Numbered from the stretch's first letter, positions 16,808 to 26,009 are shown. The stretch: DNA of 64,000 bases from Dorea sp. 5-2 (GCF_000403455.2 NZ_KE159721.1:31258-95257), one strand, 5' to 3'. Translations and numbers: made by a program. The notes: generated from the letters alone by a model not told the origin.

Positions 16808-18112
16808 ATGGCAAATATAAATGATTCAAAAAACTGGGGGTTTGAGACAAGACAGTTACACATCGGGCAGGAACAGGCAGATCCGGTTACGGATGCAAGG
16901 GCAGTTCCAATCTATGCGACTACTTCTTATGTGTTCCATGATTCACAGCATGCGGCAGACCGTTTCGGACTTCGGGATGCGGGAAATATTTATGGAAGGC
17001 TGACGAATCCGACACAGGATATTTTTGAACAGCGGATCGCGTCTTTAGAGGGCGGCGTGGCAGCGCTGGCTGTGGCGTCCGGCGCGGCGGCAATTACTTA
17101 TACCTTTCAGGCGCTGGCGAAGGCAGGAGAACATATTGTGGCATCCAAGACAATCTACGGAGGGACCTACAATCTGCTGGCACATACACTGCCATTGACA
17201 AATAATGTTACTACAACTTTTGTAGACCCGGAGGCAGAAGATTCCTTTGAGGCGGCGATCCAGGATAACACGAAGGCAATCTTTGTAGAAACTTTGGGCA
17301 ATCCGAATTCCAATCTGGCAGATCTGGAAGAGCTTGCGAATCTTGCCCATAAGCATCAGATCCCACTGGTAGTAGATTCTACATTTGCAACACCATATTT
17401 GATCCGCCCGATTGAATATGGGGCTGATATTGTGGTTCATTCCGCAACAAAATTTATCGGAGGCCATGGAACAGCGATTGGCGGTGTAATTGTTGACAGC
17501 GGTAATTTTGACTGGAAAGCCTCCGGAAGATATCCGTGGATTTCAGAAGCGAATCCAAGTTATCACGGAGTATCTTTCGCAGATGCGGCGGGGGCGGCGG
17601 CTTTCGTGACCTATATCCGTGCAGTCATCCTGCGCGATACGGGGGCGACGCTTTCCCCATTCCATGCGTTTCTGTTCCTGCAGGGGCTTGAGACGTTATC
17701 GCTCCGGGTGGAGCGCCATGTAAGCAATGCGCTGAAAATTGTAGAATATCTTGCGAGCCATCCGCAGGTAGAGGCAGTGCATCATCCGTCCCTTGAGGGT
17801 GAGCCCAGCCATGAACTGTATCAGAAATATCTTCCGGAAGGCGGCGGTTCCATTTTTACATTTGAGATTAAGGGAGATGCAAAGACGGCACAGACATTTA
17901 TCGACCATCTTGCGATTTTCTCGCTGCTGGCAAATGTAGCGGATGTGAAATCACTGGTGATCCATCCCGCGACGACTACCCACAGCCAAAGTACGGAGGA
18001 AGAACTGCTGGAGCAGGGGATCAAGCCGAATACAATTCGCCTTTCTATTGGTATCGAGAAAGTGGAAGATCTGATCGCCGCGCTGGATGAAGCATTTGAA
18101 GCAATTAAATAG
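16808..18112 (+). CDS. metY: O-acetylhomoserine sulfhydrylase
   Basis: A 434-residue Cys/Met-metabolism PLP enzyme (MetY/Cys synthase CysD-like). It makes homocysteine from O-acetylhomoserine and sulfide. The PLP lysine is K215 in HSATKFIGGHG; YGRLTNPTQ and the ASGAAAITY loop are typical. AGAAGGAGGAATTT precedes the ATG. It is followed by a YezD-like small gene and the methionine-type ABC importer. Confidence 0.93.
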   Translation: MANINDSKNWGFETRQLHIGQEQADPVTDARAVPIYATTSYVFHDSQHAADRFGLRDAGNIYGRLTNPTQDIFEQRIASLEGGVAALAVASGAAAITYTFQALAKAGEHIVASKTIYGGTYNLLAHTLPLTNNVTTTFVDPEAEDSFEAAIQDNTKAIFVETLGNPNSNLADLEELANLAHKHQIPLVVDSTFATPYLIRPIEYGADIVVHSATKFIGGHGTAIGGVIVDSGNFDWKASGRYPWISEANPSYHGVSFADAAGAAAFVTYIRAVILRDTGATLSPFHAFLFLQGLETLSLRVERHVSNALKIVEYLASHPQVEAVHHPSLEGEPSHELYQKYLPEGGGSIFTFEIKGDAKTAQTFIDHLAIFSLLANVADVKSLVIHPATTTHSQSTEEELLEQGIKPNTIRLSIGIEKVEDLIAALDEAFEAIK

Positions 18113-18200
18113 GAAGAACATGAAGTGTTTGCAGAAGCCGTTCATACGATTATAAGAAGTTAGTAGCGGTATAAGAAGAAACAATCTATCAGAATACATA

Positions 18201-18240
18201 TCCCGGCGAAAAATCTTACAGTCAGTTTTTTTTGCCGGGA
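18201..18240. repeat. Inverted repeat after metY
   Basis: TCCCGGCGAAAAA (18201-18213) pairs with TTTTTTTTGCCGGGA (18226-18240) around a loop of about 12 bases. The T run lies inside the stem rather than after it, so it is not a standard terminator. It sits between metY and the YezD-like gene and could stabilise the metY mRNA 3' end. Confidence 0.5.
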
Positions 18241-18251
18241 CTGGGAAAGGG

Positions 18252-18404
18252 ATGAGATGTCAGGTGTCGGAAGACAGAAAAAATGATGAATACATAAAAC
18301 TGCTAAGACAGATAGTGGAAGAACTAAAATTTGGTTCTGTTACTCTGACAGTACAGGACGGCAGAATTGTCCAGATACAAAAAGAAGAGAAAATAAGAAT
18401 ATAA
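18252..18404 (+). CDS. YezD-like small protein (DUF2292)
   Basis: A 50-residue protein whose second half (IVEELKFGSVTLTVQDGRIV then QIQKEEKIRI) matches the YezD/DUF2292 pattern of short proteins with a G-S-V-x-L-x-V-Q-D-G-R core. These are commonly found beside sulfur assimilation genes; their biochemical role is unknown. The start is not certain because the AAAGGG site is very close to the ATG. Its placement between metY and metNI fits the family's known context. Confidence 0.7.
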   Translation: MRCQVSEDRKNDEYIKLLRQIVEELKFGSVTLTVQDGRIVQIQKEEKIRI

Positions 18405-18419
18405 ACTGACTGGAAAACC

Positions 18420-18472
18420 AGAGGTTTTATTGATATAGGTTATAGAAGCTATATCTTTAAAGTCTCTTTTTT
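18420..18472 (+). terminator. Strong terminator (possible attenuator) before metN
   Basis: Arms 18420-18438 and 18449-18467 form 10 base pairs, a T-T internal mismatch pair and 7 more base pairs (GATATAG/CTATATC) around a 10-base loop. Six T follow (18467-18472). Only about 26 bases separate it from metN and no promoter is seen in that gap. Transcription of metNI must therefore read through it, which suggests regulation at this point. Confidence 0.75.
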
Positions 18473-18498
18473 ATTGTCTTGTGGGAAGGATGAGAAAT

Positions 18499-19536
18499 AT
18501 GAGCGGTAAAAGTATGATAAGACTGGATCATATATATAAGAAATTTTACGGAAAAAAGGAAGAAGTTCTTGCCGTCAGGGATGTCAACATGGAAATAGAA
18601 AAAGGTGAAATATTTGGCATCATAGGATTTTCCGGAGCCGGAAAATCAACGCTGGTCAGATGTATCAATCTGTTGGAGCATCCAACAGAAGGCGCAGTAT
18701 ATTTTGGCGATACAAATCTGATGATGGCAGGATCAGGAGAACTTAGAAAGATACGCCAAAGAATGGGAATGATTTTCCAACAGTTTAATTTATTGGAGCA
18801 AAGGAATGTAATTGAAAATATCTGTTATCCTCTGGAACTTGCCAGGGTAAAAAAGAAAGATAGATTAAAGAGGGCAAAAGAACTGCTGGAGCTGGTTGAT
18901 CTGACTGAAAAGGAGAAGGTATATCCGTCGCAGTTATCTGGAGGCCAAAAGCAGAGAGTGGCTATTGCCAGGGCATTGGCAACAAATCCGGAAGTACTGC
19001 TGTGCGACGAGGCAACCAGTGCGTTAGATCCAATTACTACCAGATCTATTTTGGAGCTGCTAAAGAAGATTAACAAATCATACGGGGTGACTATGATTGT
19101 CATTACCCATGAGATGAAGGTTGCAGAGCAGATCTGTGATAGAATTGCGGTCATGAGTGAGGGGGAAATTGTAGAATCTGGAACGGTAAAGGAGATTTTC
19201 CTGAATCCCAGATCAGAAACGGCAAGAAAGCTTATCCTGCCTGGTCACCAGCAGGACGAAATGGGAAATGATAGAAAGATATTGAGGATTGCATTTGACG
19301 GACAATCTTCTTTTGATCCGATTGTTTCTGAATTAGCAGTGTACTGTAATGAATTGATTAATATCCTCGGAGCGAATACGCAGAACATTGGAGGTAAGGC
19401 ATATGGGCAGATTCTAATTGAACAGCCTGAAAATGAAAAGACATGCAGGAAGATCAGGCAATTTTTGAAAGAAAAAAAGATATACTTTGAGGAAGGAGAA
19501 AATTATGAGCCAGGAAATGATAGAGCTGCTTGTTAA
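18499..19536 (+). CDS. metN: Methionine-type ABC importer ATP-binding protein
   Basis: A 345-residue ATPase with Walker A GFSGAGKST, signature LSGGQKQR, Walker B VLLCDEATSALD and a C-terminal NIL (ACT-like) domain from about residue 255 that in MetN senses the substrate. The ATG at 18499 is preferred (GGGAAGG 9 bases upstream). It overlaps metI by 32 bases. With MetI and MetQ it imports methionine or related sulfur compounds; the cysteine-rich context makes cystine or homocysteine also possible. Confidence 0.93.
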   Translation: MSGKSMIRLDHIYKKFYGKKEEVLAVRDVNMEIEKGEIFGIIGFSGAGKSTLVRCINLLEHPTEGAVYFGDTNLMMAGSGELRKIRQRMGMIFQQFNLLEQRNVIENICYPLELARVKKKDRLKRAKELLELVDLTEKEKVYPSQLSGGQKQRVAIARALATNPEVLLCDEATSALDPITTRSILELLKKINKSYGVTMIVITHEMKVAEQICDRIAVMSEGEIVESGTVKEIFLNPRSETARKLILPGHQQDEMGNDRKILRIAFDGQSSFDPIVSELAVYCNELINILGANTQNIGGKAYGQILIEQPENEKTCRKIRQFLKEKKIYFEEGENYEPGNDRAAC

Positions 19537-20167
19537 GGGAACCGGAGAAACATTATACATGGTGTTGGTTTCCTCGGCATTTGCTTATTTGATAGGAATT
19601 CCACTGGGAGTGCTGGTATATGTGACTGATACGAACAGCATCTGTAGAAACAGGGGGATTAATCTGGCAGTGGGAGGAATCATTAATTTGGTTCGTTCAA
19701 TTCCATTTTTGATTCTGCTGGTGGCAATCCTTCCATTTACAAGGTGGGTAGTGGGAACCAGTATTGGTTCCACGGCAACCATTGTCCCGTTAGTGGCAGC
19801 GGCAGCGCCTTATGTGGCCCGCATGGTGGAATCTTCTCTGAAGGAAGTAAACGAGGGGGTAATTGAAGCGGCACAGGCAATGGGGTCATCCGTATTTCAG
19901 ATTATCTGTAAAGTGCTTCTCCCGGAAGCCATGCCTTCCCTGGTTGTCGGGGTTACAATTTCATTGGCAACAATACTTGGCTATTCTGCAATGGCAGGAT
20001 TTGTCGGCGGAGGCGGGTTAGGAGCGATTGCAACCAACTATGGATATTATCGGTATGACAGTGAAACCATGCTGATTACTGTGGTTTTGCTGGTAGTAAT
20101 TGTACAGTTGTTTCAGGAGGGGGGCCTGTGGTTAGTAAACCGGATTGATAAGCGGATTAAACAATAG
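19505..20167 (+). CDS. metI: Methionine-type ABC importer permease
   Basis: A 220-residue MetI-type permease with about five hydrophobic segments and the EAA loop (EVNEGVIEAAQAMGSS). The ATG at 19505 has AAGGAGAA directly upstream, inside the end of metN. It is the membrane subunit of the MetNIQ system. Confidence 0.93.
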   Translation: MSQEMIELLVKGTGETLYMVLVSSAFAYLIGIPLGVLVYVTDTNSICRNRGINLAVGGIINLVRSIPFLILLVAILPFTRWVVGTSIGSTATIVPLVAAAAPYVARMVESSLKEVNEGVIEAAQAMGSSVFQIICKVLLPEAMPSLVVGVTISLATILGYSAMAGFVGGGGLGAIATNYGYYRYDSETMLITVVLLVVIVQLFQEGGLWLVNRIDKRIKQ

Positions 20168-20188
20168 GAAAAAACAGGAGGAGATTTT

Positions 20189-21532
20189 ATGGATGTTAGT
20201 ATTTTATCAATTGCTTCCGTGACTGTTACAGTCATTTTGTTTGGAGTGCTGTCTTATTTGGGGAGGAAAAAGGATATTGACTTTGGAGTGTTGACAGTAC
20301 TTGCACTTATTTTTGGAATTTTAATTGGGATTGTATTTAAGAACCATGTGGAATTAACGGCGGTTTTTGGAAGAATATATGTGAATATTATATCTGCGCT
20401 TGTGATTCCATTGTTATTTGTAAGTATTATTTCAAGCATATCATCTTTAGAAAATATAAGGAAACTGAAAACAATCGGCTTAAAAAGTATATTCTGGCTG
20501 ATTGCAAATACTTTTACTGCTTCAGTACTTACACTTATAATTGCAGGAAATTTAAAAGTAGGAAAAGCAATAAATTTTACGTTGCCCGCAGATTATGATG
20601 TAAGAGAAGTGCCAGGGTTTCTTGATACAATTGTTGGATTGTTTCCCAAGAATATTGTAACGCATGCAGCAAATGGAGAAATAATTCCTTTTATTGTTTT
20701 TACAATTCTTGTGGGAGTTGCACTTGTATATTTGCAGGGACAGAACAATGAAGAAGCAGCACCATTTAAAAATTTTATAGATTCAGCAAACAAACTGATG
20801 TTTATAATTGTAGAATTTGTAATTGATCTGACTCCATTTGCAGTGCTTTCGCTTATTGCAAATGCTGTAAGTACATACGGTGTTGCAGAACTGGTTCCAT
20901 TATTGGGTATTCTTGCATTAGCTTATATCTTATGTGTGATTCAAATGTTTATCATTGATGGGGCTTTCATTCAAATTGTTGGAGGGTTAAATCCGCTAAA
21001 ATTTTTTCGGGGATTCTGGCCTGCTCAGGTGGTTGCATTTACTTCACAATCCAGTGTGGGAACAATACCGGTTACTATAAAACAATTGGTATCTGAACTT
21101 GGGGTGAATGAAGATATTGCGTCATTTATTGCAGCTCTTGGGGCAAATCTTGGAATGCCGGCCTGTGCAGGTATTTGGCCAATGCTTTTAGCGGTACTTG
21201 CAATTAATATTTTTGATATACCATATTCATTAGGACAATATGTATTTTTGATCGTGCTTACACTAATCGTTTCTATTGGGACGGTAGGAGTTCCAGGTAC
21301 ATCTACAGTGACAACAACAGCAATTTTTACAGCAGCGGGACTGCCGGTGGAAATTATAGTGCTTTTGGTCCCAATTTCAAGTATTGTTGATATGATCCGT
21401 ACAGCAACAAACGTGACGGGAGCAGCAACAACAGCGATACTTGTTGCAAAATCGGAACAGCTTCTTGATTGTGAAATATATAATCATAGAGGTGGTTCAG
21501 AAAAATTAGGAAATGCAGTTACACAGCATTAA
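20189..21532 (+). CDS. tcyP: L-cystine symporter, TcyP type (SDF/DAACS family)
   Basis: A 447-residue sodium or proton symporter of the dicarboxylate/amino acid:cation family with about eight to nine membrane segments. FTSQSSVGTIPVTIK and the re-entrant NLGMPACAGIWPML and TVGVPGTSTVTTTA regions match TcyP-like cystine transporters. It lies between metI and metQ, splitting the usual metNIQ order. Its codons are visibly more AT-rich at third positions than those of metNI, suggesting separate acquisition. The ribosome binding site is AGGAGGAG. Confidence 0.85.
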   Translation: MDVSILSIASVTVTVILFGVLSYLGRKKDIDFGVLTVLALIFGILIGIVFKNHVELTAVFGRIYVNIISALVIPLLFVSIISSISSLENIRKLKTIGLKSIFWLIANTFTASVLTLIIAGNLKVGKAINFTLPADYDVREVPGFLDTIVGLFPKNIVTHAANGEIIPFIVFTILVGVALVYLQGQNNEEAAPFKNFIDSANKLMFIIVEFVIDLTPFAVLSLIANAVSTYGVAELVPLLGILALAYILCVIQMFIIDGAFIQIVGGLNPLKFFRGFWPAQVVAFTSQSSVGTIPVTIKQLVSELGVNEDIASFIAALGANLGMPACAGIWPMLLAVLAINIFDIPYSLGQYVFLIVLTLIVSIGTVGVPGTSTVTTTAIFTAAGLPVEIIVLLVPISSIVDMIRTATNVTGAATTAILVAKSEQLLDCEIYNHRGGSEKLGNAVTQH

Positions 21533-21562
21533 TGAATTCATAGAAAAAGGAGAATAATTATA

Positions 21563-22417
21563 ATGAAAAACAGAATTATAGGATTGATAATAATTACGGC
21601 ATTAACAGCAGGAGTTTTAACGGGCTGCGGTCAATTATCAGGGACGGTTTCTAAGGATGAGAATTCGGAGCAGACTTCTGAAATTGAAAAAGAACTAGAA
21701 CCAATCAGAGTTGGTGCAGGCGTAACTCCTCATGCAGAGATATTAAGAGAAATTCAAGATGATCTGGAGGAAAAAGGATACGCCCTTGAAGTGGTGGAAT
21801 ACAATGATTATGTGCTTCCCAATACAGCATTAGAGGATGGTGATTTAGACGCAAACTATTTTCAGCATAAACCATATCTGGATGACTTTAACGCAGAAAA
21901 CGGAACGCATATTGTAGGTGTGGCAAATGTTCATTTTGAACCACTTGGGATTTATGCAGGCAAGACAAAAAGTCTGGCTGATCTAAAGGATGGGGCTGAA
22001 GTGGCGGTTCCAAACGACACGACGAATGAAGCAAGGGCACTTCTTCTGTTAGAGCAGGAGGGATTGATTAAACTGAAAGAGAAGGCTGGCCTGCAGGCAA
22101 CAATATTGGATATTCAAGAAAACCCCCTGAACCTTAAGATTAAAGAGTTAGAAGCTGCTCAGGTGGCAAGAGCGGTCAGCGATGTAGATATTGCCTGCAT
22201 TAATGGAAATTATGCGATTGAGGCAGGATTAGAAGAGGCAATTGCGTTGGAATCTGCAGAATCTGAAGCGGCCGAAACCTATGCGAATCTGATCGCTGTA
22301 AAAGAAGGAAACGAAGATACAGAAAAAACGCAGGCACTTGTAGAAGCTGTTCTGTCAAATAAAGTGAAAGATTTCATTACAGCTAATTACAAAGGGGCAG
22401 TTGTTCCGGTTTTTTGA
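21563..22417 (+). CDS. metQ: MetQ-type substrate-binding lipoprotein
   Basis: A 284-residue NlpA/MetQ family lipoprotein with lipobox L-T-G-C (Cys22). Family signature regions are IRVGAGVTPHAEIL, DANYFQHKPYLDDF and the NPLNLKIKELEAAQ stretch. It delivers substrate to MetNI. It is separated from metI by tcyP but lies in the same direction with short gaps, so one operon is likely. Confidence 0.92.
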   Translation: MKNRIIGLIIITALTAGVLTGCGQLSGTVSKDENSEQTSEIEKELEPIRVGAGVTPHAEILREIQDDLEEKGYALEVVEYNDYVLPNTALEDGDLDANYFQHKPYLDDFNAENGTHIVGVANVHFEPLGIYAGKTKSLADLKDGAEVAVPNDTTNEARALLLLEQEGLIKLKEKAGLQATILDIQENPLNLKIKELEAAQVARAVSDVDIACINGNYAIEAGLEEAIALESAESEAAETYANLIAVKEGNEDTEKTQALVEAVLSNKVKDFITANYKGAVVPVF

Positions 22418-22459
22418 ACTATATGAATATAGTGTCTCCTTACAAACTAGAGAATTACA

Positions 22460-22496
22460 ATGAAACCAGTGGAAAAATAATTTCTACTGGTTTCAT
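22460..22496. terminator. Bidirectional terminator after metQ
   Basis: A 16-bp stem (22460-22475 with 22481-22496, one G-U pair) with a 5-base loop AATAA lies exactly between metQ and the converging HTH gene. A/T-rich sequence follows on both sides. It can end both transcripts. Confidence 0.75.
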
Positions 22497-22853
22497 TAAA
22501 AATGAGGGGATTTGAAATCATGTTTGTTTTTCAGTAATTGTTCTGCCAAAAAATCTAATGTATTAAGTAAGATTTTTTGATTTTCGGGATTGCAGGATTC
22601 AAATTTACTAATAAATTTTTGTACTTTTTCAATATCAGTGGATGTATTTGATTGAAATAAGGAATTTGCAGGAATTCCTAATCGATCAATTAATTGTGAC
22701 AAGGTTTCATAAGTTGCGTTTTTTCGGCCCTTTTCAATATCTTGTATTGTTTTTACCGCTAATCCACACTGGTCTGCCAACTCCTGTAAGGTGGCAATCC
22801 TTCCTTGCAGTACGAATACGATTCCCTAAATAAGTTAATTTGTCTATCGGCAT
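22496..22853 (-). pseudogene. Frameshifted XRE-family HTH gene
   Basis: From the ATG at 22853 (GAGGTGAG site) the frame reads MPIDKLTYLGNRIRTARKDC, then breaks. The remainder (ELADQCGLAVKTIQDIEKGR and on to 22496) is in another frame. The break lies at the LTQEELA-type segment near 22790 (CACCTTACAGGAGTTGGC). Joined, it would be a normal HTH protein of about 118 residues. A shorter protein starting at the internal Met (22780) would lack the first HTH helices. Confidence 0.7.
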
Positions 22854-23241
22854 ATTAGCTCACCTCGAATATATTCTATCGTACTGGTTAGTAAATATAC
22901 ATTCCCTAAGAGTATGTATTAAAAAGATACTAATATGCCGATTTGGATTTGAATATACAAACTCTGTTGAATAAAAAAACAGCTTTTTGCAGCAGGGTTT
23001 ATCTGCATAACCATCTGTGATTTGCTGTGGGAGTAACTCATGGATGGTTTTATCTTTTGGAAACAACATTATAATAAGTGTTGGTCAAAAAAATTCCAAT
23101 TCCCCCATGGGATAAGTATACCCTTAAATATGTATTAATATACTTATTACATTTTGGTTCTTCGCCATGTTGAACATCTCCTTTGCTCTTTCACTTGATA
23201 GTATAGATTGTTCAACTTTTCCTGTCCACACTTATATACTA
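22854..23241. other. AT-rich intergenic region
   Basis: No firm gene. A 69-codon minus-strand open frame (22860-23069) exists but lacks a convincing ribosome binding site and any family likeness. The part next to 22854 should hold the promoter of the HTH gene. The part from about 23090 leads into the truncated group II intron. Confidence 0.4.
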
Positions 23242-23394
23242 ACACCAGTAGGAAAACTCAATCAACTAATCAGAGGGTGGATTAACTACTTCAAGATAGG
23301 AAGCATGAAAACTGGTGTTAGAATATAATTAGTACAAGTTAGACATGGAAAATTCCCAACAGGAAAGTATAATAGAACAGATGGAGGAATGAAC

Positions 23395-23682
23395 ATGGCT
23401 ACACAATATACAGAAGAATTTAAGAATGATGCAGTAAGGTATTGGAAGGAACATCCAGAGCTTGGGATTGCTAAGTGTGCAAAGAATCTGGGGATTAGTA
23501 AGACAGCTCTTTCTAACTGGAGAAAGATATATGATGCAAATGAGGGGACAGTCCCAACCAGAGGAAGGGGGAATTTTGAGAGTGATGATGCAAAGGAACT
23601 TGCACGCCTGCGTAAAGAGCTACATGATACACAAGATGCTTTAGATATCTTAAAAAAAGCAATCGGCATACTGGGAAAATGA
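23395..23682 (+). CDS. IS3-family transposase OrfA
   Basis: A 95-residue HTH protein (QYTEEFKNDAVRYWKEHPEL, then GIAKCAKNLGISKTALSNWR) with a C-terminal leucine-zipper-like helix (ELARLRKELHDTQDALDILK). It binds the IS ends. Its stop overlaps the orfB start (ATGA at 23679-23682). A start at 23389 is also possible. Confidence 0.9.
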   Translation: MATQYTEEFKNDAVRYWKEHPELGIAKCAKNLGISKTALSNWRKIYDANEGTVPTRGRGNFESDDAKELARLRKELHDTQDALDILKKAIGILGK

Positions 23683-24596
23683 CAGAGGCTCTCTTCCTGG
23701 AGACTGCCCGGTATGAAGAGCAGCTTCTGGAAGAGGGGAAACGCCGGCCGAATGTCTCTGATGTGCTGAGGATCTTAGGTGTTTCAAGAAGCGGATACCT
23801 TGCATGGAAAAACCGCCTCCCTTCCACCCGGGAGAAGAGAAAGGAGCAGATAAAAGAGAGGATCGTTGAGATTTATCAGGAATCCCATCAGAATTATGGA
23901 GCCCCCAAAATAGCAGAATGTCTGCGCAGGGAAGGAGAAAAAATAGCAGACAAAACAGTGGGGAATTATATGAGGGAATTGGGGATCAAAGCACAGTACG
24001 TGAAACCTTATACCGTTACAACAATCGAACCGGATCTAAGCAGTAGGCTGAGAAATATTCTGAAAGAAAAATTTAATCCGGAAGAACCGGATGCAGTCTG
24101 GTGTTCGGATATCACTTATATCTGGACTTACGAGGGCTTTGTATACTTAACGAGTATTATGGATCTGTACTCGAGAAAGATCATCTCATGGGTATTAAGT
24201 AATACATTAGAAGCAAAACATGTCGTAAAAGCGGTAGAAAAGGCAAAAAGAAGGAGGAATGTGGAGAAACCCTTAATTCTGCATACAGACCGGGGGATCC
24301 AGTATGTGTGCAGGGAGTATGTAGAGGCAACCATTGGAATGAAGAGAAGTTATTCGAAAAAAGCGTATCCATGGGATAATGCCTGTATTGAATCCTTTCA
24401 TGCATTGATCAAAAGAGAATGGCTGAATCGATTTAAAATAAAAAATTATGAACATGCCTATAAATTGGTATTTGAATACATAGAGACATTTTATAATACG
24501 GTAAGAATCCACAGTCATTGTGGATATCTATCACCAAATGAATACGAGAATGTGTATGAACAGAAATTGAATAAGATGGAAAGATTGGCTGGATAA
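23679..24596 (+). CDS. IS3-family transposase OrfB
   Basis: A 305-residue protein with an HTH_21 region and an rve-type integrase core. The DDE triad is D144 (CSDITYI), D204 (LHTDRGIQY) and E238 (NACIESFHALIKRE), all intact. It overlaps orfA by 4 bases; coupling or frameshifting would give the active protein. The element appears potentially mobile. Confidence 0.92.
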   Translation: MTEALFLETARYEEQLLEEGKRRPNVSDVLRILGVSRSGYLAWKNRLPSTREKRKEQIKERIVEIYQESHQNYGAPKIAECLRREGEKIADKTVGNYMRELGIKAQYVKPYTVTTIEPDLSSRLRNILKEKFNPEEPDAVWCSDITYIWTYEGFVYLTSIMDLYSRKIISWVLSNTLEAKHVVKAVEKAKRRRNVEKPLILHTDRGIQYVCREYVEATIGMKRSYSKKAYPWDNACIESFHALIKREWLNRFKIKNYEHAYKLVFEYIETFYNTVRIHSHCGYLSPNEYENVYEQKLNKMERLAG

Positions 24597-24928
24597 AAAA
24601 TGGAAGGTTGTAAGAAAAGTTCACTTTTAACTTGTACTTTTTCTTGACATAGTACCAAACTCTCTGTGACAAACTCGACAGAAATATAAGATTTAGACTT
24701 CGTATGTGTATTTGGAAGCATTGGAAAACTCCACAGAATAGGGCAAAGAACCTGATGAAGCTGGGTATTCCAAGATGGGCGGCATTTCGTACAGCGTATA
24801 ATGGGGCGAAAATAGCCCGAGTGTGCTCTATGACAGATATACAAAGGGCAATAAGTCCGAAAAGACTTAAGCAATTTGGGCTAATCTCAATGTTAGATTA
24901 CTACACCGAAAGGTGTGTTACTTGTTAA

Positions 24929-25016
24929 GTTGATTGAACCGCCGTGTGCCGAATGGTACGCACGGTGGTGTGAGAGGTCGAAATTTCCTCAATTGAGGAA
25001 ATTTCTCCTACTCGAT
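24929..25016 (+). other. Group II intron 3' end (domains V-VI)
   Basis: After the maturase stop comes GAACCGCCGTGTGCC and its partner GGTACGCACGGTGG (domain V-like hairpin). Next is a perfect palindromic hairpin GAAATTTCCTC-AATT-GAGGAAATTTC (24980-25005, domain VI position), and then CTCCTACTCGAT, a familiar 3' end of bacterial group II introns. The exact 3' splice site is inferred to be near 25016. Confidence 0.75.
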
Positions 25017-25121
25017 TATGTCTTGAACATTATGGAGTTTCTCTGTATAATAAAGCCATAACAGACAGGGCGAAACTTCCCTGTCAGACTGCCAGGCGCA
25101 AGCCGGAACCGGGGTGATATT

Positions 25122-26009
25122 ATGCAGGGTGGAATAATACAGGAAGAGCCAAAAGAGAAAGCAGTGGAAAAAAAGGATTCCTTTGCCAAATATACGGTGA
25201 AAGACAGCGTATTCACGACGATCTTTCGGGATAAAAAATACCTGATACAGCTATACCGTGCGCTCCATCCGGAGGATACGGAGGCTACGGAAGATGCGCT
25301 TACGGATATAACGATAAGGAACGTGCTTACCAACGGGATCTATAATGACCTGGGTTTCCGGGTTGGGGACAAAATTTTATTCCTGGTCGAGCAGCAGTCG
25401 AGCTGGACGATGAATATCATTATACGTGCGCTGATGTATTTGGCGCAGGTTTACCATGATTATTTTGAAGAGCAGGACGCAGATTTATATGGAAGCAAGA
25501 AAGTCCATGTGCCGGAGCCGGAGATATATATGATCTATACAGGGGAGCGTGTCAGCAGGCCGGAAACGATTTCATTTTCCAAAGAATTTTTCAAGGGAAA
25601 AGAATGTTCCATTGAAGTAAAGGTAAAAGTAATCTATGACGGCAAAGGAAATGACATCATCAGCCAGTATGTTGCTTTTACAAAGGTATATAACGAACAG
25701 GTAAAGCGGTATGGGAGAAGCCGGGAGGCTGTCACGGAAACCATCCGCATCTGCAAAGACAGGAATCTGCTCCGTGAATTTCTGGAGAGCAGGGAAAAGG
25801 AGGTTGTGTCTATCATGATGACTTTGTTTGATGAAGAAAGGATTATGCGTACTCATATCGTAAGTGAGAAGAAAGAAACAGCAAGAAAAGCAGCAGAAAA
25901 CATGTTAAAGACTGGAAAAATGTCAGCAGAGGAAATCGCCGGGTATTTTACGGAGCTTTCTGTGGAAGATGTCCGGGAAATTGAAAAAGGACTGCTTCAA
26001 ACGATATAA
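25122..26009 (+). CDS. Rpn family / PD-(D/E)XK nuclease family transposase
   Basis: A 295-residue protein. DSVFTTIFRDKKYLIQLYRA near the N-terminus, then NDLGFRVGDKILFLVEQQSS with the catalytic D...V-E-Q-Q pattern, identify a PD-(D/E)XK nuclease of the Rpn type. The helical C-terminus is typical (KTGKMSAEEIAGYFTELSVE). A perfect hairpin GACAGGG/CCCTGTC lies upstream at 25064-25085. GGGGTGATATT is the ribosome binding site. It sits just after the group II intron remnant. Confidence 0.82.
   Translation: MQGGIIQEEPKEKAVEKKDSFAKYTVKDSVFTTIFRDKKYLIQLYRALHPEDTEATEDALTDITIRNVLTNGIYNDLGFRVGDKILFLVEQQSSWTMNIIIRALMYLAQVYHDYFEEQDADLYGSKKVHVPEPEIYMIYTGERVSRPETISFSKEFFKGKECSIEVKVKVIYDGKGNDIISQYVAFTKVYNEQVKRYGRSREAVTETIRICKDRNLLREFLESREKEVVSIMMTLFDEERIMRTHIVSEKKETARKAAENMLKTGKMSAEEIAGYFTELSVEDVREIEKGLLQTI

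Larger units (their letters stand above)
23314..24656 (+). mobile_element. IS3-family (IS150-like) insertion sequence
   Basis: A 1343-bp element flanked by a 5-bp direct repeat AAACT (23309-23313 and 24657-24661). The left end GGTGTTAG... and the reverse complement of the right end GGTACTAT... share an inner AGTACAAGTTA block, giving imperfect terminal inverted repeats of about 28 bp. It carries orfA and orfB in the usual overlapping layout. It is inserted in the group II intron protein gene. Confidence 0.85.
23242..24928 (+). pseudogene. Group II intron reverse transcriptase/maturase, 5'-truncated and split by an IS
   Basis: 23242-23313 encodes TPVGKLNQLIRGWINYFKIG followed by SMKT. 24662-24928 continues LCDKLDRNIRFRLRMCIWKH, then WKTPQNRAKNLMKLGIPRWA to YYTERC, the typical C-terminus (maturase X and following region) of bacterial group II intron proteins. 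The two parts join seamlessly once the IS and one 5-base repeat are removed. The reverse transcriptase core is absent, so the intron is dead by 5' truncation as well as by the IS. Confidence 0.85.

Noticed and set aside
22860..23069. 69-codon minus-strand frame
   Set aside because: No ribosome binding site, no family likeness and AT-rich chance composition.
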